This document shows positions 31,922 to 39,462 of a stretch of DNA of 39,518 bases, piece after piece; the first letter of the stretch is position 1, and every line of letters starts with the position of its first letter. The translations under genes were made by a program, and so were the position numbers. This stretch comes from an uncultured Treponema sp. Lineage in GTDB: Bacteria > Spirochaetota > Spirochaetia > Treponematales > Treponemataceae. The stretch is from assembly GCF_945873775.1 (NCBI RefSeq), contig NZ_CAMCEC010000022.1:1-39518 (forward strand), written 5' to 3'. Under the pieces are notes generated by a model, which did no database searches, had not been told where the DNA came from, and saw only the letters and a program-made list of their open reading frames with translations.

Positions 31922-32845
31922 TTAATTTAAAGAAACAAGGTCGCTTTCAAGTGTTACTGTGCGCCACTGCGATACTTGCGGGCAGTCAGGAACTTCAAAT
32001 GTAAAAGTGTACTGCGCAAAGAATGTATTTGAAAGTTCTGAGATTGGCTTACCATCCCAGCGTTCTAATTCAATAGATACATTTTCTTCAACTGCGCTAG
32101 GATTTTTATAGGAGCAGTACCAGTCAGTTTTCCCAAGGGTATCCCAGTCTTTGTCGCCATAGAAAATATCGATATAAGTTCCTACATTTTTTACAACGCT
32201 GTCCTGTGGCGGAATTACGTTTTCAAGCCAGACTGTTGCTTTGTTGTCGCTGTAAGATGCAAATGCCCATTCGCCGTTTTTAAGGTTTGAATAGTTTATG
32301 TCGCCGATTCCGCCCTTTGCAGTCAAAGTAAGTTGATGACAATAACCATTTTCACGCACAAGGCTTTCACCTTCTCCTTTTGCAGGCTCAATCTGAACCT
32401 TGAATTTATATTGTTCACCAGCTTCACATAATGGATATACAAAAGATATGGATTCAGCTCCAGTGCTAAATGGTGATTTATCTACAACTGCCAAAGTTGT
32501 CTGGATTTCTTCTCCGCCGATATTTTCCAAGCGGTAAACGCCAATCCAGTTGCAGCCTTTTTTGTATTTTTCATCGCTGCCTGCTAAGTTTGCAGGATTT
32601 TTAATTGTAAAGTGCATTCCGTCAGATTCCGCGGTTACTTTAACAAGGTCTGTTTCTGCCTCGTAAGTTCCAGATACTTCCTTTTCAATCCAGCGGGCAA
32701 CTCCGCCGTTTTGAATTCTCAAATCAAGAACACGGTTTTCAGTTCCACTGTCGCCATCGCTTCCGCTGCTTCCAGAATCTGAGCACGAGCAGAGTGCCAA
32801 AGAGATTGCCGCCAAAGCAAAAAATGTTTTTACAGCCTTTTTCAT
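31922..32845 (-). CDS. Lipoprotein of unknown function behind a C8/G8-tract promoter
   Basis: With ATG 32845 (GGAGG 8 nt ahead) the protein is 307 residues: a lipoprotein signal (lipobox ALCSC, Cys near 19-21), a flexible Ser/Gly/Asp linker (SDSGSSGSDGDSG) and two probable beta-sandwich halves, each with a hydrophobic strand ending (for example FHFTIKNP-like and FTFEVPDCPQV). It is not a family I recognise. The linker suits exposure at a cell surface. It is monocistronic with a terminator at 31871-31897, and its promoter contains the same G8/C8 block as that of the 22609 lipoprotein, in opposite orientation. Confidence 0.82.
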   Translation of the reverse strand: MKKAVKTFFALAAISLALCSCSDSGSSGSDGDSGTENRVLDLRIQNGGVARWIEKEVSGTYEAETDLVKVTAESDGMHFTIKNPANLAGSDEKYKKGCNWIGVYRLENIGGEEIQTTLAVVDKSPFSTGAESISFVYPLCEAGEQYKFKVQIEPAKGEGESLVRENGYCHQLTLTAKGGIGDINYSNLKNGEWAFASYSDNKATVWLENVIPPQDSVVKNVGTYIDIFYGDKDWDTLGKTDWYCSYKNPSAVEENVSIELERWDGKPISELSNTFFAQYTFTFEVPDCPQVSQWRTVTLESDLVSLN

Positions 32846-32877
32846 GATACTGCCTCCAGTAAAATAGTTTCTGGGGC

Positions 32878-32904
32878 ATAATACCACGGGGGGGGTACTG
32901 TCAA
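32878..32904 (-). promoter_or_regulatory. Putative phase-variable promoter with C8 in a 15-nt spacer
   Basis: On the minus strand a perfect TTGACA (32899-32904) and TATTAT (32878-32883) are separated by 15 nt containing eight C (plus-strand G at 32888-32895). Gain of two C would give the ideal 17 nt. The expected start near 32871 is 26 nt ahead of the lipoprotein ATG. Confidence 0.7.
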
Positions 32905-32926
32905 CTGGTCCGGCGGAATTTATGGG

Positions 32927-33511
32927 TTATTCTGATTCCAATAAAGCAAATATTTTTTCTTTTGTCCAAAGTTTATTTGGAAAAATAGAAAATTGCTCCT
33001 TATGCTTTCTTATTATACGGACTGGTTTATCTGTTGAATTGTCGTATACGTGTAAAATATCACAAAGTTTTATTAATTCTTTTATATTGGCTAAAGATTT
33101 GTAATATCGTTTTTTTATTGTTTCTGAATCTACATTGTGTCCGCCATTTGCAACTCTAGCTTCTACTCTTGCAATATTAATCACAGGATCTATGGTAAGA
33201 ACAAATATACATTTTATAAAATAACCAGAATCTTTTGCTTTCTTTAAAATATCTATTTTATAATTGGATGATAAAACTGTTTCAAATGTAAAATCCTCTT
33301 TTTTACTGATAGATAAATATCGTTTTTTATCAACTTGTTGAGCGGCTTCTATATTGGAAATTCCAGTTGCAGCTACAATGTTGTCTGCATTTGTGTAAGT
33401 TCCTATGGTTTCAAAGAATTCTGTAATTGTACTTTTGCCTGAGCCATTTGGTCCTGCAAAAACAAGAACCATAGGCTTTTTATTAAAGATATTTTTTTGT
33501 TCCATTTGCAT
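32927..33511 (-). CDS. Zeta-toxin-like P-loop kinase
   Basis: This resembles the chromosomal zeta-like toxins (COG4185-type), kinases thought to phosphorylate UDP-sugar precursors of peptidoglycan. Present are Walker A FAGPNGSGKSTITEFF, the substrate-side FTFETVLSS, and GGHNVDSETIKKRYYKSLANI with VYDNS, typical of the group. The start is uncertain: ATGs at 33505, 33511 and 33544 are in frame and all lie inside the antitoxin gene's 3' end; 33511 is used here (194 residues). Base composition is visibly more A/T-rich, with more AAA/ATA codons, than neighbours, suggesting transfer. Confidence 0.8.
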   Translation of the reverse strand: MQMEQKNIFNKKPMVLVFAGPNGSGKSTITEFFETIGTYTNADNIVAATGISNIEAAQQVDKKRYLSISKKEDFTFETVLSSNYKIDILKKAKDSGYFIKCIFVLTIDPVINIARVEARVANGGHNVDSETIKKRYYKSLANIKELIKLCDILHVYDNSTDKPVRIIRKHKEQFSIFPNKLWTKEKIFALLESE

Positions 33512-33716
33512 ATTCGATATACGCTTTTCTTTGAACGACATCATATTTTGCTACAGGTTTTTTGCAAACCTTTGCTTTTTTTATTGCGGCTTTTACTGCA
33601 TAAGCAGCTCTTTTGTCCATTTCTGAATCATTTTCAGAGATTGATTTTCTTGAATTTCGCGAAACAATAGTAACTGTTTTCTGAGTATTTCCTATTTTTA
33701 TTTCTACTTTATTCAT
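33483..33716 (-). CDS. Probable antitoxin partner of the zeta-like toxin
   Basis: This 77-residue basic protein overlaps the toxin gene. Its core, a run of DKRAAYAVKAAIKKAKVCK-type helix followed by KPVAKYDVVQRKAYIEY, matches the small proteins regularly found just upstream of COG4185-type toxins. GGAG lies 8 nt before the ATG. It starts only 21 bp after the stop of the hydrogenase-like gene, leaving little room for a separate promoter, so the pair may be read from the hydrogenase transcript or from a promoter inside that gene. Confidence 0.7.
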   Translation of the reverse strand: MNKVEIKIGNTQKTVTIVSRNSRKSISENDSEMDKRAAYAVKAAIKKAKVCKKPVAKYDVVQRKAYIEYANGTKKYL

Positions 33717-33737
33717 AAAATATTCTCCAATTTTGCA

Positions 33738-35216
33738 CTATTTTTCCTGCTCGGATATTGTGTTTGCAGAGCCGTCCTGCACGTATTTTTCTAGCTGGAG
33801 TTCCGCTTGCTTTACATTTGTGATTACAGAAGGTCCTGCTATGCATCCGCCTTCGCATGCCATTACTTCTATAAGGTTCGGGGTGTCTGGCTTTGCTGGA
33901 ATTTTACCTGAATTTATAAGGCCGTAAGCGTTTAAGACTTTCATTCCGGCTTTGCTAAGTCCGTTGATTTTTGCGGGGCGCAGAATGGATTTGTCTTTTA
34001 AACGGAGCGCAACAGCTTCCATTACGCCTCCTGAACGTGCAAAATTTCTTCCGCTGGCTGTAGGAATTATTGTTTCGTGCCGTTTGTCCATTTCTGCAAC
34101 ATTTATTTCACGCGCTTCAAACAAAGCCGCAATTTCTTCAACTGTAATTACATAGTCAACAAGGTCGTCGTCAAATCCTTCGCGTTTTTTTGCAAGGCAA
34201 GGTCCGATAAAAACAGTTATACAGTCAGGGTCGGCTTTTTTTGCGATTTCCGCAGTGTAGTGCATGGGGCTTCTTGTTTCGGAAACGCAGGGAATAAGGG
34301 CTGGAACATGCTTATGAACTGCGCGGACGTAAGCGGAACAGCATGAAGTTGTCATCATCTTGTCTCCACGTGCCATGCGTTCTTCAAATTCGCGGGCTTC
34401 ATTATCGGCGCAAATGTCAGCTCCGATTGCAACTTCCCATACACGGTTGAATCCCGCGGCAATCAAAGAAGATTCAAGCTGGCCTGGCGTAACCTTGAAC
34501 TGGGATGCGATAGAAGGCGCATAAAGGGCGACAACTTTTTTACAGTCCATTATGTGTTTTATTACGTCTACAAGCTGGCTTTTGTCCATCATCGCGCCGA
34601 ACGGACATTCACGCATACAGTTTCCGCAGAAAATGCACTTGTGATAGTCAATTTTTTCGTGTCCTTTTTCGTCCTTTGAAATTGCTCCAACCGGGCAGGC
34701 TTCTTCGCAAGGAACTGGAATCTTTATAATTGAATGGTAAGGACAGTTTTCCATGCATTTTCCGCAGTTGATGCAGAGCTTTTCATCTATAGTTGCCCTT
34801 CTGTCTACGGTTATTGCCTTGCGCGGGCAGTTAACCATGCATGGGCGCGCGTAGCATCCTTGGCAGGCGTTTGTAACCATATAGTGCGCTTTTACACATC
34901 CGTTGCAGGCTTCGTCAAGAACTGTAAGCATTGGCCAGGTCGGTTTTTCTCGTTCCAAGGCCTGTTTTGCAAAAGAGCCGAGAGTTGCTTCTTCATCAAT
35001 GTTTTCAACTGAAATTCCCATTCGGGCAAGAACTCTCATGCGCAAGATTTCCCGGTCATGGAAAATGCAGCATCTTAGCGGCGGCTTGTCTCTGGGAGCC
35101 ATTTCACGCGGAATAAAATGCACGCCTTCTTCCAGTTTTCCCTGTAGCTGAAGTTTTGCGATTCTAACAAGGATTTCGCGCTTTATATTTGATGTGTTGT
35201 TGTTTATGTTAAGCAT
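33738..35216 (-). CDS. [FeFe]-hydrogenase-like iron-sulfur protein, group-B-like
   Basis: Of 492 residues the first ~210 hold ferredoxin-type cluster motifs: CQGCYARPCMVNC (118-130), CINCGKCMENC (148-158) and CIFCGNCMREC (194-204) plus CEEAC. The catalytic half shows H-cluster motifs L1 TSCCSAY (290-296), L2 GPCLAKKRE (338-346) and L3 MACEGGCIAGP (452-462), with all ligand cysteines kept. Standard L1 is TSCCPxW, so Pro-to-Ser and Trp-to-Tyr changes point to a group B or sensory type rather than the main fermentative enzyme. It is cytoplasmic; HydEFG maturases are not in the window. ATG with AGGAGA ahead. Confidence 0.85.
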   Translation of the reverse strand: MLNINNNTSNIKREILVRIAKLQLQGKLEEGVHFIPREMAPRDKPPLRCCIFHDREILRMRVLARMGISVENIDEEATLGSFAKQALEREKPTWPMLTVLDEACNGCVKAHYMVTNACQGCYARPCMVNCPRKAITVDRRATIDEKLCINCGKCMENCPYHSIIKIPVPCEEACPVGAISKDEKGHEKIDYHKCIFCGNCMRECPFGAMMDKSQLVDVIKHIMDCKKVVALYAPSIASQFKVTPGQLESSLIAAGFNRVWEVAIGADICADNEAREFEERMARGDKMMTTSCCSAYVRAVHKHVPALIPCVSETRSPMHYTAEIAKKADPDCITVFIGPCLAKKREGFDDDLVDYVITVEEIAALFEAREINVAEMDKRHETIIPTASGRNFARSGGVMEAVALRLKDKSILRPAKINGLSKAGMKVLNAYGLINSGKIPAKPDTPNLIEVMACEGGCIAGPSVITNVKQAELQLEKYVQDGSANTISEQEK

Positions 35217-35277
35217 TTTGTCTCCTATAAAAAGTCAAAATTAAAACTTCAGTTTTAGGATTGACTTATCTGATTTT

Positions 35278-35306
35278 ATTTTATAGTTAATCTTATGCAA
35301 TTTCAA
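35278..35306 (-). promoter_or_regulatory. Promoter of the hydrogenase-like gene
   Basis: On the minus strand TTGAAA (35301-35306), a 17-nt spacer and TAAAAT (35278-35283). The ~55-nt leader contains a palindrome AAAACTTCAGTTTT (35243-35256) that could be an operator. Confidence 0.5.
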
Positions 35307-35311
35307 CGATT

Positions 35312-35992
35312 TCAGTCTGTTATTGAAAATTCACTCAAATTCCCAAGTTCTTCAAGAGATTTTATAAGCGCGGAAAAATCGTATTCTGTAGGGGATTTTA
35401 CAAGGTAGTGAAGAATTATCTGCTTTGTTTTTATAATGCGGCTCATGTTCATGTCTGCCACAATCAGTCCATGCGCTGTGATTGTTTTGCGCAGTTTTTC
35501 CATGTCCAAAGAATCGTTTTCAAAGCACAAGTGAAGGCTTTTTGTTTTTTCAGCCGGAAACCATTTTGTTTCAAGTTTTTCAAGGCGCATAAGAAGAAAC
35601 AGAACCATTGCAAGCGCAATTCCCACTTGAATGTAAAGCCCGGCTCCAATCGCAAGCCCGAACGCAGATGCAGTCCAGATTATCGCCGCGGAAGTAAGAC
35701 CTTTTATGTTCAGTCCTTGCTTCATTATTGCTCCACCGCCAAGGAAGCCTATTCCGCTTACGACTCCAGCCGCAATTCTTGTGGGATCTCCTTTTGCAGT
35801 TGCAATAAAACCTTCCGCCTTTGCCATGTGAACAGAAAGAATTGAAAGCAGCGTTGAAGAAACACAGATTAGAATCAAAGTTCTCATTCCGATTACCTGA
35901 TTATGGCTTTTGCGCTCAAGTCCAAGAAGTCCGCCGCATACAGCACCTGCGACAACTTTTATAATGCTTTCTGTTAAAAAATCAAGTTCCAT
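35312..35992 (-). CDS. MgtC/SapB-family membrane protein
   Basis: MgtC-family proteins modulate magnesium homeostasis or membrane ATPase activity. The 226-residue protein has four to five hydrophobic helices with the family signatures GGLLGLERK near 20-28, RTLILICVSSTLLSI and GIGFLGGGAI near 81-90. A cytoplasmic ACT-like domain of about 75 residues follows from 150 (LHLCFENDSLDMEKLRKTI). It is 12 bp downstream of the 36005 gene and probably co-transcribed with it. No magnesium-sensing leader is visible. Confidence 0.92.
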   Translation of the reverse strand: MELDFLTESIIKVVAGAVCGGLLGLERKSHNQVIGMRTLILICVSSTLLSILSVHMAKAEGFIATAKGDPTRIAAGVVSGIGFLGGGAIMKQGLNIKGLTSAAIIWTASAFGLAIGAGLYIQVGIALAMVLFLLMRLEKLETKWFPAEKTKSLHLCFENDSLDMEKLRKTITAHGLIVADMNMSRIIKTKQIILHYLVKSPTEYDFSALIKSLEELGNLSEFSITD

Positions 35993-36004
35993 CTATTAAT
36001 ATGC

Positions 36005-36808
36005 TTACCTTTTAAAAAGTTTGAATCCGCTTGAAGGCTTTGCGCCAGGTTTTACCCATTGAGCTTTTTTGCCTGATTTTGAAGCGTCCATTGAATTTAA
36101 ATATGTGCAGAGCCATCTGCCTGTTTCGTCATCGCGCCGGAATCCTTCCATTGAATTGTCTCCGCGGATTAAAACAATATTCACAAAAATTGAATCGTTG
36201 CAAACCGCCGCAAGATTTTCTGCAAATGAAGCGAATGCTGCTTTTCCTGCCGAAACCAAAGGGGAAGCAATTGCGCTAAGTCCGTTCTTTAAAGCCGGAG
36301 AATGAAGCACGTCTATTCTTGAAGGCGTTTCTTTTAAAAGGAAGACAAGTGTTCCAGGACCTTCCGAAGCTTCTCTTTTTTGAAAAGTTGAAATTATTTC
36401 CAGCGCAAGATACTGATAGCCTGCAATCATTTCATCGCAGCCACGAGCAATTTCCTCGCTGTCCATTTTTTCAGCTTTGGAAGCGAACCATTCCTCATCA
36501 AAGTAAAGAACCGCTTCGTCCATTCTGTTGAATATTGTGAGTGTCTGAAGCACAAGAGAGCGTGCCGAAAGCGGAGATGATTTGTTCCATTCTATTGTAC
36601 AGATTCCAGATTTTGCCTCAAGATTTTTTTCTTCTTCGTAAGCTGCCTGATTTGCCTTTCGTTCTGCAATCGTAAGTTTTTTTACAGGCTGAACTTCATC
36701 TGTCTGCGGTCCTGTTATTATTATATTTCTGCCCGAAAAAGCAACTCCGTCCGTAAAGCTTCCTGCGTCCGGCATATTTTTTCCAGCAATAAGAATCGTT
36801 TTTTCCAT
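36005..36808 (-). CDS. Conserved-looking protein of unknown function
   Basis: The start is placed at ATG 36808 (MEKTILIAGKNMPDAGSFTDG), 267 residues; the longer frame to 36913 would overlap the pheT promoter and starts inside it. The N-terminus looks like an alpha/beta strand-loop (TILIAGKN, NIIITGP) but no nucleotide-binding glycine pattern or other known motif is evident. A middle helical part and a basic C-terminus (KSGKKAQWVKPGAKPSSGFKLFKR, shown in part) follow. A TATAAT ends 6 nt before the ATG with no ribosome site, so the mRNA is probably leaderless. It is divergent from pheT and followed by the MgtC-like gene. Confidence 0.75.
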   Translation of the reverse strand: MEKTILIAGKNMPDAGSFTDGVAFSGRNIIITGPQTDEVQPVKKLTIAERKANQAAYEEEKNLEAKSGICTIEWNKSSPLSARSLVLQTLTIFNRMDEAVLYFDEEWFASKAEKMDSEEIARGCDEMIAGYQYLALEIISTFQKREASEGPGTLVFLLKETPSRIDVLHSPALKNGLSAIASPLVSAGKAAFASFAENLAAVCNDSIFVNIVLIRGDNSMEGFRRDDETGRWLCTYLNSMDASKSGKKAQWVKPGAKPSSGFKLFKR

Positions 36809-36814
36809 GCGCAG

Positions 36815-36820
36815 ATTATA
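36815..36820 (-). promoter_or_regulatory. -10 element giving a leaderless mRNA for the 36005 gene
   Basis: On the minus strand TATAATCTGCGCATG runs straight into the start codon, differing by one base from the plus-strand start at 28298-28312. No -35 match is evident. Confidence 0.6.
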
Positions 36821-36874
36821 GCATAAAAAAGAGGAATAAAAAAGAAGTAAAAGTCTGCCTGTGTATGCTGGTAA

Positions 36875-36903
36875 TTGCAGTTTTGCCATTGTTGTAATAT
36901 AAT
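36875..36903 (+). promoter_or_regulatory. pheT promoter
   Basis: TTGCAG (36875-36880), a 17-nt spacer and a perfect TATAAT (36898-36903). A start near 36910 rules out the ATG at 36906 and supports ATG 36933, which has AGAGGA at 36923-36928. Confidence 0.75.
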
Positions 36904-36932
36904 CTATGCACACTATTTATATAGAGGAAACC

Positions 36933-39230
36933 ATGCCTAAGATTGAAGTCAACGAAAAACTGTTTTTTAATTTGCTTGGAACTAAATACGACTGGGATAC
37001 TTTTGAAAAGAAGCTTACATTTGCAAAAGCCGAGCTTGACGAAAAGCCTGATGAATCTGCTCCAGAAAGCGAGCGTGTTATAAAAATTGAACTGAACGAC
37101 ACGAACCGTCCTGACTTGTGGTCTGCAGGCGGAGTTGCAAGATGTCTTCGCGAGCACGAAGGAAAAGGTCATTCAGACTACAGTAAATTTATGTCGGAAG
37201 AAGGCAAGCTAAAAGACACAGGAAATCGTCTTGCTGTCGTTGATCCTGCTTTAAGGCACATCAGGCCGTTTATGGTTTCTTTTGTTATAAGCGGAAAACC
37301 TATAGACAACGCAATGCTTATTGACATTATGCAGACTCAGGAAAAACTTGCCTGGAACTTTGGACGCAAAAGAAAAACAATTTCAATGGGCGTTTACCGC
37401 GCCGAAAATTTAAAGTGGCCGGTTCATTTTATTGCGGCAGATCCAGACAAGGTGAGCTTTGTTCCGCTTCAGGGTGAAGAAAAACAGACTTGCCGTGAAA
37501 TTCTTGAAAATCACCCAAAAGGAAAAGAATACGGTTGGATTTTAAAAGACTTTGAAAAATATCCGGTTTTGCAGGACGATTCCGGCGAAATTATGAGCAT
37601 GAGCCCTATAATCAACAGCGCGACTTTGGGACAGATTGAAGTTGGCGACAAAGATTTGATGGTTGAGCTTACCGGCGTTGACATGAAAGACTTGATGCTT
37701 GCCGCAAACATTGTTGCCTGTGATTTTGCAGACGCAGGATACGAAATTCTTCCTGTAAAAGTTCACCACGAATATGACACTGGCTTTGGAAACGATGTTG
37801 TTATTCCTTATTATTTCCAGCAGACAGCAAAAGCTCGCCTTTCCGCAATAAACAAAAAGCTCGGCAGTTCTCTTTCTGAAGATGAAGTAAAAGACGCTCT
37901 TGTTCGCATGGGAAGCAAGGTTGATGTTTTGAATGAAAACGGCGAAACTGTTTTTGTTGTGCATCCGGCTCCTTACCGCAACGACTTTTTGCACGAAGTT
38001 GATGTTATTGAAGACGTTATGATTGGAAAAGGCCTTGATTTCTTTAAGCCTGAAAAACCTAATGACTTTACAATCGGACGTCTTTTGCCAATTACTGTTT
38101 ACAGCCGCAAAGTAAAAAATATAATGGCTGGAATCGGCTATCAGGAAATGATTTTCAATTATCTTGGCTCAAAGAAAACTTACATCGACAACATGGGAAT
38201 CGATGGAAAAAACGTAATTGAAATTGCAAATCCGATGAGCGAAAACTATCAGTTTATCCGTCCGTCGATTATCGCTTCTCTTTTTGAAGCCGAAGCCCAG
38301 AGCGGAAATGCAGTTTATCCTCACAAGATTTTTGAAGTCGGAAAAATCGCATTCATTGACGAAAGTGAAAATACCGGCACAAAGACAATTCAGAGCCTTG
38401 GTTTCCTTACTGCTTCCAACAACGCCAACTTTAACGAGGCTGCAAGCGAAGTAAGTACAATTCTTTATTACCTTGACCATAAGTATGAAGTTCAGGAAAC
38501 AAATGATCCGCGCTTTATTCCGGGGCGTCAGGCTGGAATTATGGTGAATGGAAAGCAGGCTGGAATTTTTGGAGAAATTCATCCGCAGATTCTTGAAAAT
38601 TGGCAGGTTGGAGTTCCTTGTGTTGCAGGAGAAATTGACCTTGAATATCTTATGGCGACAGAACCTAAGGAGCACAGCCAGAACGTTCAGCCAAAAGAAG
38701 AGACTAAGCCTGAATCTTCCGCGCCGAAAATTGATCCAGTTGAATATTTTAACAAGCACATTGAGCTTAAAGTTGCAAAGATTTTGAGCGTGGAAACAAA
38801 TCCGCAGGGCGACAAGCTTTACATTGAGCATCTTGACGACGGAAGCGGAACAGAGCGCATTATTCAGTCTGGCTTGCGTCCTTATTTAAAGGAAGATGAG
38901 CTTTTGGGAAAACACGTTATTATTGCCGCTAACCTTGCTCCAAGAAAAATGAAGGGCGTTGAAAGCCGTGGAATGCTGCTTGCCTCTGACTATGTAGAAA
39001 ACGGAGTTGAAAAAGTTGAGCTTTTGACAGCTCCTTGGGCTGCTCCGGGAACTCAGGTTGTTCTTGAAGGTTTTGAGCCTTCTGAAAAGCCTGCAAAAAT
39101 CGACATAGACAAGTTCTGCAAAGTTGAATACAAGATTGTAAACAAAATGGCGCAAGCCGCCGGAAAAAATCTTGTTGCCGCCGGAAAACCGATTATAATG
39201 GAAAAAACAGTCAACGCAGATATTGAATAG
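36933..39230 (+). CDS. pheT: Phenylalanyl-tRNA synthetase beta chain, archaeal type, with C-terminal tRNA-binding domain
   Basis: PheT with PheS charges tRNA-Phe. The first ~580 residues follow the archaeal/eukaryotic layout: no N-terminal EMAP domain, ELNDTNRPDLWSAGGVARCLR near 50-70, the B3/B4 editing region, B5 and the catalytic-like domain. This type is known for spirochaetes. After a Pro/Glu/Lys linker, residues from about 600 form a Trbp111/EMAPII-like domain (FNKHIELKVAKIL, NPQGDKLYIEHLD, GKHVIIAANLAPRKMKGVESRGMLLA in parts) as found at MetRS C-termini, then a ~45-residue lysine-rich tail. Length is 765. pheS is not adjacent. Start chosen at ATG 36933 with AGAGGA. Confidence 0.95.
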   Translation: MPKIEVNEKLFFNLLGTKYDWDTFEKKLTFAKAELDEKPDESAPESERVIKIELNDTNRPDLWSAGGVARCLREHEGKGHSDYSKFMSEEGKLKDTGNRLAVVDPALRHIRPFMVSFVISGKPIDNAMLIDIMQTQEKLAWNFGRKRKTISMGVYRAENLKWPVHFIAADPDKVSFVPLQGEEKQTCREILENHPKGKEYGWILKDFEKYPVLQDDSGEIMSMSPIINSATLGQIEVGDKDLMVELTGVDMKDLMLAANIVACDFADAGYEILPVKVHHEYDTGFGNDVVIPYYFQQTAKARLSAINKKLGSSLSEDEVKDALVRMGSKVDVLNENGETVFVVHPAPYRNDFLHEVDVIEDVMIGKGLDFFKPEKPNDFTIGRLLPITVYSRKVKNIMAGIGYQEMIFNYLGSKKTYIDNMGIDGKNVIEIANPMSENYQFIRPSIIASLFEAEAQSGNAVYPHKIFEVGKIAFIDESENTGTKTIQSLGFLTASNNANFNEAASEVSTILYYLDHKYEVQETNDPRFIPGRQAGIMVNGKQAGIFGEIHPQILENWQVGVPCVAGEIDLEYLMATEPKEHSQNVQPKEETKPESSAPKIDPVEYFNKHIELKVAKILSVETNPQGDKLYIEHLDDGSGTERIIQSGLRPYLKEDELLGKHVIIAANLAPRKMKGVESRGMLLASDYVENGVEKVELLTAPWAAPGTQVVLEGFEPSEKPAKIDIDKFCKVEYKIVNKMAQAAGKNLVAAGKPIIMEKTVNADIE
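38733..39230 (+). other. Appended Trbp111/EMAPII-like tRNA-binding domain of PheT
   Basis: This marks the C-terminal part of pheT that is foreign to the archaeal-type synthetase: an OB-fold with the D-x-K-L-Y and S-R-G-M-L-L-A signatures of tRNA-binding domains, and a tail beginning KIDIDKFCKVEYKIV. It may replace the tRNA-binding function of the missing N-terminal EMAP domain. Confidence 0.8.
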
Positions 39231-39241
39231 TTTGAAACAAG

Positions 39242-39300
39242 CTAGATTGTTGACTGAGTTTCTTTCAAAAACATTGCTGTATCAAGTGTGGCAATGACAT
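39242..39300. repeat. Dispersed palindromic repeat, single unit
   Basis: Begins CTAGATTGTTGACTGAG and ends GCAATGACATT. It matches the reverse complement of about 29301-29361 across its length, sharing GAGTTTCTTTC, GTATCAAGT and CAATGACATT. It lies just past the pheT stop. Confidence 0.75.
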
Positions 39301-39328
39301 TCAAAACAAGTATGCAGTAACAAAACAC

Positions 39329-39356
39329 AAAAGACCGTCCAAAAGGGCGGTCTTTT
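39329..39356 (+). terminator. pheT terminator
   Basis: AAAAGACCGTCC and GGGCGGTCTTTT pair with one G-U around an AAAA loop, followed by T6. Its arms are the same as those of the long-loop hairpin at 99-161. Confidence 0.88.
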
Positions 39357-39398
39357 TTATAAAAGGCGGAATGCCGTTTAAAGCAAACATGGCAATGT

Positions 39399-39462
39399 AA
39401 AAAAAACACGCCGAGTTTTTTGAAATTCTCGGCGTGAAATTTAAAAAGTACGGCGTGTTTTT
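39399..39462 (-). terminator. Minus-strand terminator with an alternative pairing arm
   Basis: On the minus strand a perfect 9-bp stem CACGCCGAG/CTCGGCGTG (39407-39436) is followed by T8 (39399-39406), a strong terminator for a gene to the right of the window. Upstream of it (39451-39462) lies AAAAACACGCCG on the minus strand, which can pair instead with the same 3' arm and its T-run. The two folds exclude each other. On the plus strand the outer pairing also ends in T5. 39463-39518 holds no gene I can support. Confidence 0.7.

Noticed and set aside
36809..36913. N-terminal extension of the 36005 gene
   Set aside because: It would overlap the pheT promoter and places a TATAAT inside the coding region; ATG 36808 fits the leaderless pattern.
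36906..36932. Upstream ATG for pheT
   Set aside because: It lies before the expected transcription start and has no ribosome site.
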